A stretch of 53,588 bases of DNA from an uncultured Bacteroidales bacterium (GTDB lineage: Bacteria > Bacteroidota > Bacteroidia > Bacteroidales > WCHB1-69), in contig ONQE01000013.1 in assembly GCA_900319925.1 (NCBI GenBank), forward strand, positions 1 through 53,588, written 5' to 3'. The translations under genes and the position numbers were made by a program. Positions 26,012-34,534 of this stretch are shown here, one piece after another. Numbering within the stretch: position 1 is the stretch's first letter; every line of letters begins with the position of its first letter. The notes below the pieces were generated by a model, which saw nothing but the letters and a program-made list of their open reading frames with translations, did no database searches and was not told where the DNA came from.

Positions 26012-27304
26012 ATGAAAGAGATTTCCCCCGATAGCAAACGGAAAGCCATTGATATCCTGACCAAATTCACCGACAGCAAATTACTCACGCACCTCAACGC
26101 CTGCGTGCATTGCGGGTTGTGCGAGACCAGCTGTCTGTTTTTCAAGACATTCCAGGAACCGAAATACATACCTGGGAAGAAGGTCGATATGGTGTCTTCG
26201 ATTTATCGTCGTTACTGCACCTTTTTGGGCAAAACTGCGCCTAAATTGACGAATGCCAAGGAGTTGACGGATGATTATATTGCGGAGATGGTGGATTCGC
26301 TGTATGGTGCCTGCACGATGTGCGGTCGTTGCGTGAAGCACTGCTCCATCGGGGTCGATATCCCGTTCGTGGTGCGCACGGGTCGCCGGATGCTGGCTGC
26401 CATGGACTGTGTGCCCGCCTCGCTGCAGGCCACCGTCGATGCCGCCCTCAATACCAAGAACAACATGGCCATCCCCAAGGAGGATTTTGTGGATACGATC
26501 GATTGGATGCAGGAGGAACTGCAGGACGAGCTGGAAACGGAGGAGACTTTGATCCCGCTTAACAAGGAGACTGCGGAGATTCTCTACACGTTGAATCCTC
26601 GTGAGCCGAAGTTTTTCCCGCTCTCCATCGCCGCCGCCGCCAAGATCTTTCACGTGGCCGGCGCCGACTGGACGCTCTCCGACGAAATGTACGATGTGAC
26701 CAACTACGGCTATTTCTCTGGCAACGATGCGCACGCCAAGCAAATCGCGCAGCACATGTACGACGAGATGGCGAAGCTGAAATGCAAAACGTTGGTGTTG
26801 GGTGAGTGCGGACACGGCACGCGCGCTCTTCGGTGGGAAGCACCCAACTATATGGGACAACATCCTGATTTTAAGATGATTTCGCTCGTGGAGCTGATTG
26901 AAGATTACATCAAATCCGGAAAAATAAAGCTGGACAAAACCTTAAACACGAAAAAATACACGATTCACGATCCGTGTAACATTGTGCGTAATGGAGGGTT
27001 GTTCAATTCGTTGCGTTATGTGGTGAAGCAGGCGGTGCCGGAACTGATCGAGATGGATCCGTTTGGTAGCGACAATTTCTGCTGCGGTGGCGGCGGTGGT
27101 ATGTTGGCCATGAGCGAATTCAATGAACGTCGCCTGAAGATTGGCAAAATCAAGGCCGACCAAATCAAGGCGACGGGTGCTTCTGTGGTTATTACGCCGT
27201 GCCACAACTGCGCTGACCAGCTTACGCAGATCAACCACGAGTATAAGCTCGGTGTGGAGATTAAATCCGTGGCTGAGGTCGTGGCCGATGCGATAGTGCT
27301 ATAA
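26012..27304 (+). CDS. HdrD/DsrK-like iron-sulfur protein (CCG-domain reductase)
   Basis: The 430-residue protein has two N-terminal 4Fe-4S motifs (CVHCGLCETSC and CTMCGRCVKHC) followed by two CCG domains: the first reads LGECGHGTR, the second DPCNIVRNGG and NFCCGGGGGM, with CHNCADQL near the end. This architecture is that of HdrD, GlpC, TmcB and DsrK. In DsrMK and Hdr complexes the second CCG domain holds a special 4Fe-4S cluster that reduces a disulfide such as that of DsrC. The first CCG domain lacks a paired CC, as in several DsrK-like proteins. A DsrC and a DsrM-like membrane protein are encoded 9-10 kb away (36109, 36555) and are good candidate partners. It appears to be a single-gene unit with its own promoter. 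Confidence 0.85.
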   Translation: MKEISPDSKRKAIDILTKFTDSKLLTHLNACVHCGLCETSCLFFKTFQEPKYIPGKKVDMVSSIYRRYCTFLGKTAPKLTNAKELTDDYIAEMVDSLYGACTMCGRCVKHCSIGVDIPFVVRTGRRMLAAMDCVPASLQATVDAALNTKNNMAIPKEDFVDTIDWMQEELQDELETEETLIPLNKETAEILYTLNPREPKFFPLSIAAAAKIFHVAGADWTLSDEMYDVTNYGYFSGNDAHAKQIAQHMYDEMAKLKCKTLVLGECGHGTRALRWEAPNYMGQHPDFKMISLVELIEDYIKSGKIKLDKTLNTKKYTIHDPCNIVRNGGLFNSLRYVVKQAVPELIEMDPFGSDNFCCGGGGGMLAMSEFNERRLKIGKIKADQIKATGASVVITPCHNCADQLTQINHEYKLGVEIKSVAEVVADAIVL

Positions 27305-27347
27305 TGGCAGATGATGTTAACTGTTTGATTACCTATTGTATGGGTGA

Positions 27348-27863
27348 TTAGTCCTCTTTACCTCTTGGTCTTGGGGGTACTTCACCTTTCTTGCCGCCAA
27401 GTTGTACCTTGCCGCGATACTTTTCGTCCAGCTCCTTGCTGTCCACCTCATGGGTGATTTTTAGCACTTCTGGGATTTCAATGAGGACTTGCGCCTTCCA
27501 TTCCTTGCCCCGTTTGACCAAGTCCAACGTTCCGTCCTGCACTTGGATGGGCGTCGTTTTCACATACTTCACCTCTGCAGTGGTGTCATCCACCTGTTTG
27601 ACTTCTTTGATTTCAATCGTTGCGGGCGTATTCTGCCGGAGGTAAGTGGAGTCCATATTCGGCATGATGGTTTCCTCGATGAAATGCAAGGTCTTCTCTA
27701 TAGTCTCTTCTGTGGCATACGCTTCGGCTTCCACTATGTGATAGTTTCCCATAGCCGTGAGGTATCCGAGTGCCGCTTCCTCTATCAAGCTTTGCTCGCT
27801 TTTGCAGGACACAAAGAGGGTGCTGGCAATGGCTACGATAATCCAACCAAAACTTTTTTTCAT
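27348..27863 (-). CDS. Small lipoprotein, DUF4878-like
   Basis: A 171-residue protein with a lipoprotein signal (STLFVSCKSEQ, Cys at 20) followed by a single alpha+beta domain: a helical start (EEAALGYLTAMGNYHIVEAEAYA) then strands including TAEVKYVKTTP and GKEWKAQVLIE. This pattern resembles the cystatin/NTF2-like DUF4878 group of lipoproteins. A charged tail rich in Lys, Arg and Pro closes it. Function unknown. It is downstream of another lipoprotein gene on the same strand but separated by a strong terminator. Confidence 0.7.
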   Translation of the reverse strand: MKKSFGWIIVAIASTLFVSCKSEQSLIEEAALGYLTAMGNYHIVEAEAYATEETIEKTLHFIEETIMPNMDSTYLRQNTPATIEIKEVKQVDDTTAEVKYVKTTPIQVQDGTLDLVKRGKEWKAQVLIEIPEVLKITHEVDSKELDEKYRGKVQLGGKKGEVPPRPRGKED

Positions 27864-27883
27864 TTTTGTTAATTCAAAATGGA

Positions 27884-27919
27884 TAAAAATAATGCTCCCG
27901 TACGAATCGGGAGCATTAT
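27884..27919 (-). terminator. Perfect 12-bp terminator hairpin
   Basis: ATAATGCTCCCG, a 7-base loop and CGGGAGCATTAT form a perfect stem; on the minus strand it is followed by TTTTTATCC. It ends the transcript of the lipoprotein at 27942. Confidence 0.85.
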
Positions 27920-27941
27920 CAGTTTCATAATCATAAGAAGA

Positions 27942-28754
27942 TTATCTGGTGGCCAGCGTCACATTGCCGTTGGCACCTTTCTTCTTGTTGACAACGTTCT
28001 TGGAGGAGTTAAGGGAAACATTGGTGATCTTAACCTTCATTTGAGCGGTGGAAGCGGCGTCAACACCAACCTGGTTGAAACCATTCTCAGGGCTATTCAC
28101 GAAAGCCTCGGCGGAGGAGAACATATTGGCGTCCACATCAGCAGTGAGTTTGAGGGCGGTGGCGTCGAAAGAGGAAATATTCACAGTGGCGCTCTTTGCC
28201 CACCAGTCACCGTAAGGGTTCTCTTGGATGGTCAAATAGAATTGTTCATAGTATTCAACCCACTGGAAATCATCAGAGTTCAGGGCACCAACGCTATCGG
28301 CGGTAGCGAACGTGCTGCCAGCGGTTTGCTTGTTCATGGCCACGTCAGCGACGGGGAAAGTACCATCCTCTTTCATGGAATAGACATCCCAGTAGTGATA
28401 AGTGGTGTTGAGAATTCCGTCAACGACACCGGCATTCCAGTTCTCGCTCTTGAACGTCACTTTCACGCCAGGAGTAGCGGCTTTGAAGTAAGCAGTGTAG
28501 GTTTCGTCAGCAGAAACGGTGATAGTACGAGGATTCTGAGTGTTACCATCCTGCCATTTTTCGAATTCATAACCAGCATTAGGAGTAGCGGTCAGAGTAG
28601 CGGTGGCTTGATCGTTGAATGTACCACCGCCAGTCACGGTGCCCCATGCATCGTTGTTGGAATTAACCGTGATGGTGAAGGTTTTCGTACAAGAGGTGAA
28701 AATCATACCTCCGGCCAGAAGGGCCATGCACAATACGCTTAATACTTTTTTCAT
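27942..28754 (-). CDS. Lipoprotein with InlB B-repeat-like domain
   Basis: This 270-residue lipoprotein (GGMIFTSCTKTF, Cys near residue 23) begins with one divergent InlB B-repeat-like module: TVTGGGTFNDQATATLTATP, then GYEFEKWQDG and a YTAYFK end, the usual ATPNAGYxFxxW pattern. The rest (about residues 95-270) is beta-rich with no family I recognise (WNAGVVDGILNTTYHYWD, KMKVKITNVSLNSSKN). Such modules are found in cell-surface and adhesion proteins. Codon use is like its neighbours. Its role is unknown. Confidence 0.75.
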   Translation of the reverse strand: MKKVLSVLCMALLAGGMIFTSCTKTFTITVNSNNDAWGTVTGGGTFNDQATATLTATPNAGYEFEKWQDGNTQNPRTITVSADETYTAYFKAATPGVKVTFKSENWNAGVVDGILNTTYHYWDVYSMKEDGTFPVADVAMNKQTAGSTFATADSVGALNSDDFQWVEYYEQFYLTIQENPYGDWWAKSATVNISSFDATALKLTADVDANMFSSAEAFVNSPENGFNQVGVDAASTAQMKVKITNVSLNSSKNVVNKKKGANGNVTLATR

Positions 28755-28844
28755 AATACTTTTTAATTTAAAAGGTGAATAAATAAGTTTCTTTCAAAAC
28801 GTCGTAATAGACAGACTATTTATGATAACGTTTAATACTGTGTT

Positions 28845-29939
28845 TTATTGTTCATCGTTCTGGTGTTCGCGCACGAGCTTGTCGTCGATGAAGATACGTC
28901 CGCAGGCTTCGCAAACGATGATTTTCTTATGCAAGCAGATGTCGAGTTGGCGTTGCGGGGGAATCTTGCTGAAGCAGCCGCCGCATGCGTCGCGCTCGAT
29001 TTTCACAATGGCGAGGCCATTGTGGGCGTTCTTACGGATGCGCTCGAAAGCGGTGAGCAGACGGTCATCGACCTTGGCGCGAAGCTCTTCGGCTTTCACC
29101 AATAGTTCGTCTTCCTCCTTCTGGGTGTCCGCGACAATGACTTCCAACTCCGCTTTTTTCTGCTCCAAGACCTCCTCAAGCTCTTTCATGCGCTCGTTGG
29201 TCTCGGCGATTTTAGCCTGCTTGTCCAGAATTTCCGCCTCGTGTTTCTCTTTGTGCTTCTCGGCGATTTGGATTTGCAGCTGCTGGAATTCGATCTCCTT
29301 GCTCAACGCCTCGTATTCGCGGTTGTTGCGGACGGAATTCTGTTGCTCTTCGTATTTCTTGATGGTTGCGCGGGCCTCTTCGGCATTGGTGTTCTCGGAG
29401 GCGATTTTGAGTTTCAAGTTCTTGATGTCATCCGTGAACTTGTTGATACGGGTGTTCAGACCCTCGCACTCGTCTTCGTTGTCGCGGATCTCTTCGGGCA
29501 GCTCGCCGCGGATCATCCGGATGTCGTCGATTTTGGTGCAGATTTGCTGAAGATTGTACAGGGAAAGCAGCTTCTGTTCGATGGAAAGTTCTTCGGCAGT
29601 GGTCTGGTTGGACTCGTGCTTCTTCACCTCCACGACGCCGTCGGAGGTTTTCTCCACGGTGACGTCATCGTCTTCGATGATGGTCTCCACAACCGTCTTC
29701 TTGGCCGCTTTCTGTTTCGGTTTCGGGGCCTCCTCCGTCACGATCGTCTCCACATTCTCCACAACGGTCTCTTCAACCACTTCGACGGGCTCCTCTTTCA
29801 CCTCTTCCTTCACCTCCTCCGTTTGAGGGACCTTCACCCGTTTCGGGGTGATTTTTTTCATTTTGGGGACGATTTTTTCAACTTTCACTTTCTTTGCGCC
29901 GTTTTCAACCTCTTCTTCAGTTACTTTTTTCTTGGCCAT
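28845..29939 (-). CDS. Coiled-coil protein with C-terminal C4 zinc ribbon (zf-RING_7 type)
   Basis: A 364-residue protein in three parts: a Lys/Glu/Val-rich low-complexity N-terminus (residues 1-110, KEEVKEEPVEVVEETV), a long coiled coil (about 125-300, rich in Glu, Lys, Gln, Leu) and a zinc ribbon with two CxxC knuckles (CGGCFSKIP and CEACGRIF). The coiled coil plus ribbon matches the CT398/zf-RING_7 family, whose exact role is unresolved. It is 30 bp downstream of a Nif3 gene; this pairing is widely conserved in bacteria and supports a shared function. The acidic-basic N-terminal extension is longer than in most family members. Confidence 0.88.
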   Translation of the reverse strand: MAKKKVTEEEVENGAKKVKVEKIVPKMKKITPKRVKVPQTEEVKEEVKEEPVEVVEETVVENVETIVTEEAPKPKQKAAKKTVVETIIEDDDVTVEKTSDGVVEVKKHESNQTTAEELSIEQKLLSLYNLQQICTKIDDIRMIRGELPEEIRDNEDECEGLNTRINKFTDDIKNLKLKIASENTNAEEARATIKKYEEQQNSVRNNREYEALSKEIEFQQLQIQIAEKHKEKHEAEILDKQAKIAETNERMKELEEVLEQKKAELEVIVADTQKEEDELLVKAEELRAKVDDRLLTAFERIRKNAHNGLAIVKIERDACGGCFSKIPPQRQLDICLHKKIIVCEACGRIFIDDKLVREHQNDEQ

Positions 29940-29969
29940 ATTTGATTTATCTATTTGATTGTCAATATC

Positions 29970-31067
29970 TTAAAAATATTTAACTTCTACCTTTTCCATC
30001 TTAGAAATCAAAGTTGCAAATGTAGTAAATTTTTCGTTGAGTAAGTCAAAAATAATATTTTTGATGAAACATTCACCCTCATAGTGTCCGATGTCCACCA
30101 ACAGGGTGCCGGAATGGGACTTGAAGAAGTCGTGGTACTTGAAATCGCCTGAGATGTAGGCATCTGCGCCGGAAGCGATGGCCAGGTCGATGAAACCCGC
30201 GCCCCCGCCGCCGCAGACGGCCACTTTGCGAACAAAACAGTCTTTTTGGCCGCTGTAGCGCAGGTGTTCGATCTTGAGTTTCTCTTTCAAGAATTCCATA
30301 AAGTCGTAACCGAACATGCCGTCGGACAGTGTTCCGATGCGCCCAAGTCCGATGGTGCGGCTCTCGTTCTCCAACGGCAGCAGGTCGAAGGCGGGTTCCT
30401 CGTAGGGATGGTTGTCGTAAACAGCCTGCACCACAGCGCGTTGCAACCCTGTCGGGTAGATCATCTCGATTCGTTCCTCCGCCACGTGCTCAAGTTTGTG
30501 TCCGACGCCGATGAAAGGGTTGGCCCCGTCCATCGGGCGGAATTGCCCTTGCCCCTCCATGGTGTAGGCGCAAGCGTCGTAACGGCCTTGCTCGCCGCAC
30601 CCGACGGCAAACAACGCGGACTTGAGTTTTTCGGCGTGGTCGGCGGGTACAAACACGACGAGTTTGCGGTAGAGACCCTTGTGCGGCTCCAGCACCTTCA
30701 CATTCTTCAGTCCGAGTTTCTCCGCGAAAGCGTCGTTGCCGCCGCCCTCTCCGCTGTCGATGTTGGTGTGCATCGAATAGAGCACCATATTGTGGGCCAG
30801 CGCCTTGCAGATCATGCCGCCCACACGGTCGCGGGGCTCAATCTTGCAGATGCCGCGCTTGAGCATCAGCGGATGGTGCGAAATCACGAGGTTGCAGCCG
30901 TTGGCCCAGGCCTCGTCGATGACCTGCTCCGACATCTCGAAACAGACCATCGCGCCGGTGATCTCCTGCCGCACGTCGCCGCACTGCACCCCGCAGTTGT
31001 CGAAGTCCTCTTGCAAGTATAACGGGAACTTTTTCTCTAAATATTGGGTTACTTCTTTGATCGTCAT
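29970..31067 (-). CDS. Nif3-like dinuclear metal-centre protein
   Basis: The 365-residue protein is the long form of the NIF3/YbgI family, with an inserted PII-like domain in the middle (about 125-235, KLVVFVPADHAEKLKSALF). Metal-binding motifs are ISHHPLML near the N-terminus, SMHTNIDSGEGG, and GDFKYHDFF with DIGHYEGE near the C-terminus. Family members form toroidal hexamers with a two-metal site; the annotated GTP cyclohydrolase II-type activity is uncertain. It is co-directional with the zinc-ribbon gene. The leader is filled by a 25-unit heptamer array that ends 5 bases before the start codon, and I see no TAnnTTTG promoter between it and the pnp terminator. Confidence 0.92.
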   Translation of the reverse strand: MTIKEVTQYLEKKFPLYLQEDFDNCGVQCGDVRQEITGAMVCFEMSEQVIDEAWANGCNLVISHHPLMLKRGICKIEPRDRVGGMICKALAHNMVLYSMHTNIDSGEGGGNDAFAEKLGLKNVKVLEPHKGLYRKLVVFVPADHAEKLKSALFAVGCGEQGRYDACAYTMEGQGQFRPMDGANPFIGVGHKLEHVAEERIEMIYPTGLQRAVVQAVYDNHPYEEPAFDLLPLENESRTIGLGRIGTLSDGMFGYDFMEFLKEKLKIEHLRYSGQKDCFVRKVAVCGGGGAGFIDLAIASGADAYISGDFKYHDFFKSHSGTLLVDIGHYEGECFIKNIIFDLLNEKFTTFATLISKMEKVEVKYF

Positions 31068-31072
31068 CGGTT

Positions 31073-31247
31073 TTGTGACTTGTGATTTGTGACTTGTGAT
31101 TTGTGACTTGTGACTTGTGATTTGTGATTTGTGATTTGTGATTTGTGACTTGTGATTTGTGACTTGTGATTTGTGATTTGTGACTTGTGATTTGTGATTT
31201 GTGACTTGTGATTTGTGATTTGTGACTTGTGACTTGTGATTTGTGAC
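31073..31247 (+). repeat. 25-unit array of the heptamer TTGTGAY
   Basis: The array has exactly 25 contiguous 7-bp units (175 bp). All have TTGTGA and differ only at base 7: C in 11 units, T in 14. It has no spacers, so it is not a CRISPR. It fills the leader of the minus-strand nif3 gene, 5 bases from its ATG. Confidence 0.97.
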
Positions 31248-31262
31248 TATCTGCGCTTTCGG

Positions 31263-31304
31263 CTAACTACTAACTGCTAACTGCTAACTACTAACTGCTA
31301 ACCG
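31263..31304 (+). repeat. Six-unit CTAACTR heptamer array
   Basis: CTAACTA, CTAACTG, CTAACTG, CTAACTA, CTAACTG, CTAACCG. It is the reverse complement type of the array at 7441 and lies next to the pnp terminator. Confidence 0.93.
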
Positions 31305-31339
31305 AAAAGAAGAGCGCCGTGGATTGCGCGGCGCTCTTC
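31305..31339 (-). terminator. Terminator of pnp
   Basis: An 11-bp stem (GAAGAGCGCCG with CGGCGCTCTTC) closes a 9-base loop, followed on the minus strand by TTTTCGG. It lies 12 bases past the pnp stop codon. Confidence 0.85.
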
Positions 31340-31350
31340 GTATGCTGATT

Positions 31351-33717
31351 TTAGTCCATTTCCGGGAAGTCAGGGAGTTCGCGGCGCTCCTGGCGGTGAC
31401 GGTGGCCGTCATGCTGGTTGCTGTTGCCGCGGTGGGGGTTGTTGCCGCCGCCGTTGTTGCGGTTGCGGTCTCCGCCGCCCTGACGATTGCGGTCGCCTCC
31501 GCGGTCACCTCCACGGTCACCTCCACGGTCACGGCCTCCGCGGTCGCGACCTCCGCCGCCACCGCTGCGACGCGGCTTCTCATCCTCGTAGCCTTCGGGC
31601 TTCGGGAGCAGTGCGCGGTGCGAGAGGCGGTACTTGCCGGTCTTTTCGTCGATCTCGATGAGCTTCACCTTGATCTTGTCGCCCACGCTGAGCACCTCGT
31701 TCACGTCCTCGATGCGGCGGTAGGCGATTTCCGACACGTGCAGCAGACCGTCGGTGTTGGGCAGGAACTCCACGAAAGCGCCGAAATCGGTGATGGTCTT
31801 GACCGTGCCTTCGTAAACTTCACCCACCTCGGGCAGCGTGGTGATGAGCTTGATGCGAGCCATGGCGGCGTTGATGTCATCGACGTTGGCGGCGGCGATG
31901 TCGATAATGCCGAATTCGCCGACCTCCTCAATGTTGATGACAGTGTTGGTCTCACGCTGCATCTCTTGGATGATCTTGCCTCCGGGTCCGATGACCGCGC
32001 CGATGAAGTCGCGCGGGATTTGCATTTGGACGATGCGCGGCACGAACGGACGGTAGTCCTCTCTCGGAGCCGGCATAGCCTCTTTGATCTTACCCAAGAT
32101 GAACATTCTGCCGCGGTGAGCCTGGGCCAGAGCCTCGGCCATCACTTCGGAAGAAAGACCCTTGACCTTGATGTCCATCTGGCAGGCGGTGATACCGTCT
32201 TCGGTACCGCAGACCTTGAAGTCCATATCGCCGAGATGGTCCTCGTCGCCGAGGATGTCGGACAGGATGGCGTAGCGGCCGGTGGCCTCGTCAGTGATCA
32301 GACCCATGGCGATACCGGAAACGGGCTTCTTCATCTTCACACCGCAGTCGAGCAGCGCGAGCGTGCCAGCGCAAACGGTTGCCATAGAGGAACTTCCGTT
32401 GGATTCGAGGATGTCGGAAACCAAGCGGACGGTATAGGGGAACGTCGGATCGTCGAACGGAATCATCGGTTTGAGGGCGCGTTTGGCCAGATTGCCGTGA
32501 CCGACCTCACGACGGGAGGTGCTGCCGATACGTTTCACCTCACCCACGCTGTAGGGCGGGAAGTTGTAGTGCAGCAGGAAACGGTTGGTGCCCTCGACCA
32601 CGGCGCCGTCGATGATCTGCTCGTCGAGCTTGGTGCCGAGCGTGCAGGTGGTCAGCGACTGCGTTTCGCCGCGAGTGAAGATGGCGGAACCGTGTGCGGA
32701 CGGCAGGTAGCCAGTCTCAATCCAGATGGGACGGATGTCCTCGGTGTGGCGGCCGTCGAGACGGATGCGCTCGTCGAGGATCATGTTGCGCATGGCGTGC
32801 CAGAGGATTTCGTCGTAGTAGCGTTTCACCATCACGGCCTTCTCGTCGCGCTCCTCCTCGGGGATGGTCTCGATGAAGTCGGCGAGAATCTGGTCGAAGT
32901 CGGCGTTGCGCTCCTGTTTGCCCTTGAAGGACTTGGCGACGGCATACACCTTGTCGTAGAGTTCGCTGTTCATGCGTTCGCGGATGGCCTCGTCGTCGGT
33001 CTCATGGCAGTATTCGCGTTTCGGGTTGGCGGTGGGCACCTGTGCGGCGAGATCCAACTGCGCCTGGCACTGCACCTTGATGGCTTCCTTGGCGAAGTTG
33101 AGGGCGGCAACCATGTCGTCCTCGGAAATCTCCTTCATTTCGCCTTCCACCATCATGATGTTGTCCATGGAGGCGGCCACGATCATGTCGATGTCGGAGC
33201 GTTCCATATCCTCGACGGTGGGGTTCACCACGAGCTGTCCGTCAACGCGGCCCACGCGCACCTCGGAAATGGGGCACTCAAAGGGGATGTTGGAGACGGC
33301 GATGGCGGAAGAGGCGGCCAGACAGGCGAGGCAGTCGGGCAGGAAGTTCTTGTCGCCGGAGATGAGGGTCACGACGACCTGGGTCTCGGCGTGGAAGTTC
33401 TTGGGGAAGAGGGGACGGATGGCGCGGTCCACTAAACGGGCGATGAGAATCTCATACTCCGAGGGACGGGCCTCACGTTTGAAGAAACCGCCGGGGAAAC
33501 GACCCACGGCACCATATTTTTCCTGGTATTCCACCTGCAGGGGCATGAAGTCGGTGCCCTCCACGGCCTCTTTTTTGCAACACACCGTTGCGAGGAGCAT
33601 GGTGTTGCCCATAGTGACGACAGCGGCGCCGTCGGCCTGCTTCGCCAGCTTGCCGGTTTCAATCGTAACCATACGACCGTCGCCGATATCAAAAGTTGTT
33701 CTAACTCCTAAATTCAT
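31351..33717 (-). CDS. pnp: Polynucleotide phosphorylase
   Basis: The 788-residue enzyme carries two RNase PH domains (first with [16 protein letters not shown], second with [16 protein letters not shown], and the catalytic region [15 protein letters not shown]), a KH domain ([20 protein letters not shown]) and an S1 domain ([20 protein letters not shown]). It degrades RNA 3' to 5' using phosphate in the cytoplasm. After S1 there is a long Gly/Arg/Asp-rich tail ([16 protein letters not shown] type, then HRHRQERR), an RGG-like RNA-binding extension found in some Bacteroidota but not in E. coli PNPase. It follows rpsO, the classic order, with an 18-bp hairpin between. Confidence 0.97.
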   Translation of the reverse strand: MNLGVRTTFDIGDGRMVTIETGKLAKQADGAAVVTMGNTMLLATVCCKKEAVEGTDFMPLQVEYQEKYGAVGRFPGGFFKREARPSEYEILIARLVDRAIRPLFPKNFHAETQVVVTLISGDKNFLPDCLACLAASSAIAVSNIPFECPISEVRVGRVDGQLVVNPTVEDMERSDIDMIVAASMDNIMMVEGEMKEISEDDMVAALNFAKEAIKVQCQAQLDLAAQVPTANPKREYCHETDDEAIRERMNSELYDKVYAVAKSFKGKQERNADFDQILADFIETIPEEERDEKAVMVKRYYDEILWHAMRNMILDERIRLDGRHTEDIRPIWIETGYLPSAHGSAIFTRGETQSLTTCTLGTKLDEQIIDGAVVEGTNRFLLHYNFPPYSVGEVKRIGSTSRREVGHGNLAKRALKPMIPFDDPTFPYTVRLVSDILESNGSSSMATVCAGTLALLDCGVKMKKPVSGIAMGLITDEATGRYAILSDILGDEDHLGDMDFKVCGTEDGITACQMDIKVKGLSSEVMAEALAQAHRGRMFILGKIKEAMPAPREDYRPFVPRIVQMQIPRDFIGAVIGPGGKIIQEMQRETNTVINIEEVGEFGIIDIAAANVDDINAAMARIKLITTLPEVGEVYEGTVKTITDFGAFVEFLPNTDGLLHVSEIAYRRIEDVNEVLSVGDKIKVKLIEIDEKTGKYRLSHRALLPKPEGYEDEKPRRSGGGGGRDRGGRDRGGDRGGDRGGDRNRQGGGDRNRNNGGGNNPHRGNSNQHDGHRHRQERRELPDFPEMD

Positions 33718-33768
33718 AATTCTTTGATTATTTGATAAGTTGATACGAGATTACAGAGAATAACAAAT

Positions 33769-33808
33769 ATTCAAAAAGGCAATTTTCTCCAAAATTGCCT
33801 TTTTGAAT
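33769..33808 (-). promoter_or_regulatory. Perfect 18-bp hairpin between rpsO and pnp
   Basis: ATTCAAAAAGGCAATTTT, loop CTCC, then the exact reverse complement. It is in the rpsO-pnp gap, where in E. coli a terminator and an RNase III processing hairpin control PNPase. An 18-bp perfect duplex is long enough for RNase III. It may also act as an rpsO terminator (run of T in the 3' arm). Confidence 0.75.
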
Positions 33809-33830
33809 GTCATTATCTTCTTGCTTGAAA

Positions 33831-34100
33831 CTATTTTCTCAGACCTAATTCCTTAATGAGGGCTCTGTAGCGCTCGATGTCTTGCTCTTTGAGGTATTCG
33901 AGCATTTTTTTGCGCTTGCCGACCAGCGTGATAAGGGCGCGTTTGGTGACCCGGTCGCCGCGGTTCTCTTTCACGTGTTCGGTCAGGTGTTTGATGCGGT
34001 GCGTAAACAGGGCGACTTGAGCCTCCGGAGAACCGGTGTCATGCTCGTTCTTGCCGTATTTCGCGAAAATCTCTTTCTTAACGTCGTTTGTCAAATACAT
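33831..34100 (-). CDS. rpsO: Ribosomal protein S15
   Basis: The 89-residue protein is full length, with the S15 motifs GSPEAQVALFTHRIKHLTEH and the C-terminal KMLEYLKEQDIERYRALI helix. It binds 16S rRNA in the 30S platform. It is the first gene of the rpsO-pnp unit. Confidence 0.97.
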   Translation of the reverse strand: MYLTNDVKKEIFAKYGKNEHDTGSPEAQVALFTHRIKHLTEHVKENRGDRVTKRALITLVGKRKKMLEYLKEQDIERYRALIKELGLRK

Positions 34101-34152
34101 AACTTCTTAACTGCTTTTATTTTACTTATTTTACCTTAAATTTTTCGGGCGG

Positions 34153-34160
34153 CAAAAATA
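34153..34160 (-). promoter_or_regulatory. -7 element (TATTTTTG) for rpsO
   Basis: On the minus strand GTGTATTTTTGCC lies 52 bases before the S15 start codon. Confidence 0.7.
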
Positions 34161-34281
34161 CACTTTTTTCGAATACTATCCGTCCCCTCTTCCATTTTAT
34201 TTGATTTTTTCCTCGCAAGCTCGATTTCCTGCGAAAGTGTCGCGAAATTTTAACTATTAATTGTTAATATTTTCCTGTTAA

Positions 34282-34348
34282 AAGAGGTTTCTATCGCTTT
34301 CAAACGGTTGATATATAAATGAATACAAAAAAAGTTTAAAAACCTCTT
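34282..34348 (+). repeat. Short inverted repeat upstream of the peptide-maturase operon
   Basis: AAGAGGTTT (34282-34290) and AAACCTCTT (34340-34348), 49 bases apart; the right arm overlaps the -33 TTG. In the gap 34101-34420 I see only this, the rpsO promoter and the peptide promoter; the rest is plain AT-rich sequence. Confidence 0.4.
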
Positions 34349-34377
34349 GACAAAGGCGTTTTCAGGTTGTATCTTTG
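34347..34377 (+). promoter_or_regulatory. Full Bacteroidetes promoter for the peptide-radical SAM operon
   Basis: TTG at 34347-34349 (TTGACA) and TATCTTTG at 34370-34377 are separated by 20 bases, the expected -33/-7 spacing. It predicts a leader of about 40 bases before the small ORF at 34421. Confidence 0.8.
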
Positions 34378-34420
34378 CCCTTGAAAAAACAGAATAAAAA
34401 CAATCTGAAAAACGAACAAA

Positions 34421-34534
34421 ATGAACAAAATGAATCTTTCCAAAAGCATCGGCAAGCTTCTTGATTCCATGAGGCAATCCGTGAAAAACAATGTGCAAAC
34501 CCCTTTGAACGCTATCCGCTTATGCAAACAGTAG
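34421..34534 (+). CDS. Candidate RiPP precursor peptide (37 residues)
   Basis: An ATG-started frame of 37 codons follows a strong promoter and an A-rich leader. It starts MNKMNLSKSIGKLL, has an amphipathic helical middle (residues 5-25) and ends TPLNAIRLCKQ with a single Cys three residues from the end. Its last 13 bases overlap the start of a radical SAM gene in another frame, so translation is probably coupled. Size, position and the maturase with a PqqD-like front domain suggest a leader-core peptide. I do not recognise the peptide family, it has no GG leader motif, and no exporter or protease gene is adjacent. It could instead be a regulatory leader peptide. Confidence 0.55.
   Translation: MNKMNLSKSIGKLLDSMRQSVKNNVQTPLNAIRLCKQ

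Noticed and set aside
31073-31247. CRISPR array
   Set aside because: The 7-bp units are directly joined with no spacers, and no cas gene is present.
31324-33435. A 703-codon plus-strand frame opposite pnp
   Set aside because: It is antisense to the conserved PNPase domains and has no recognisable domain; its composition is that of a reverse-strand shadow.
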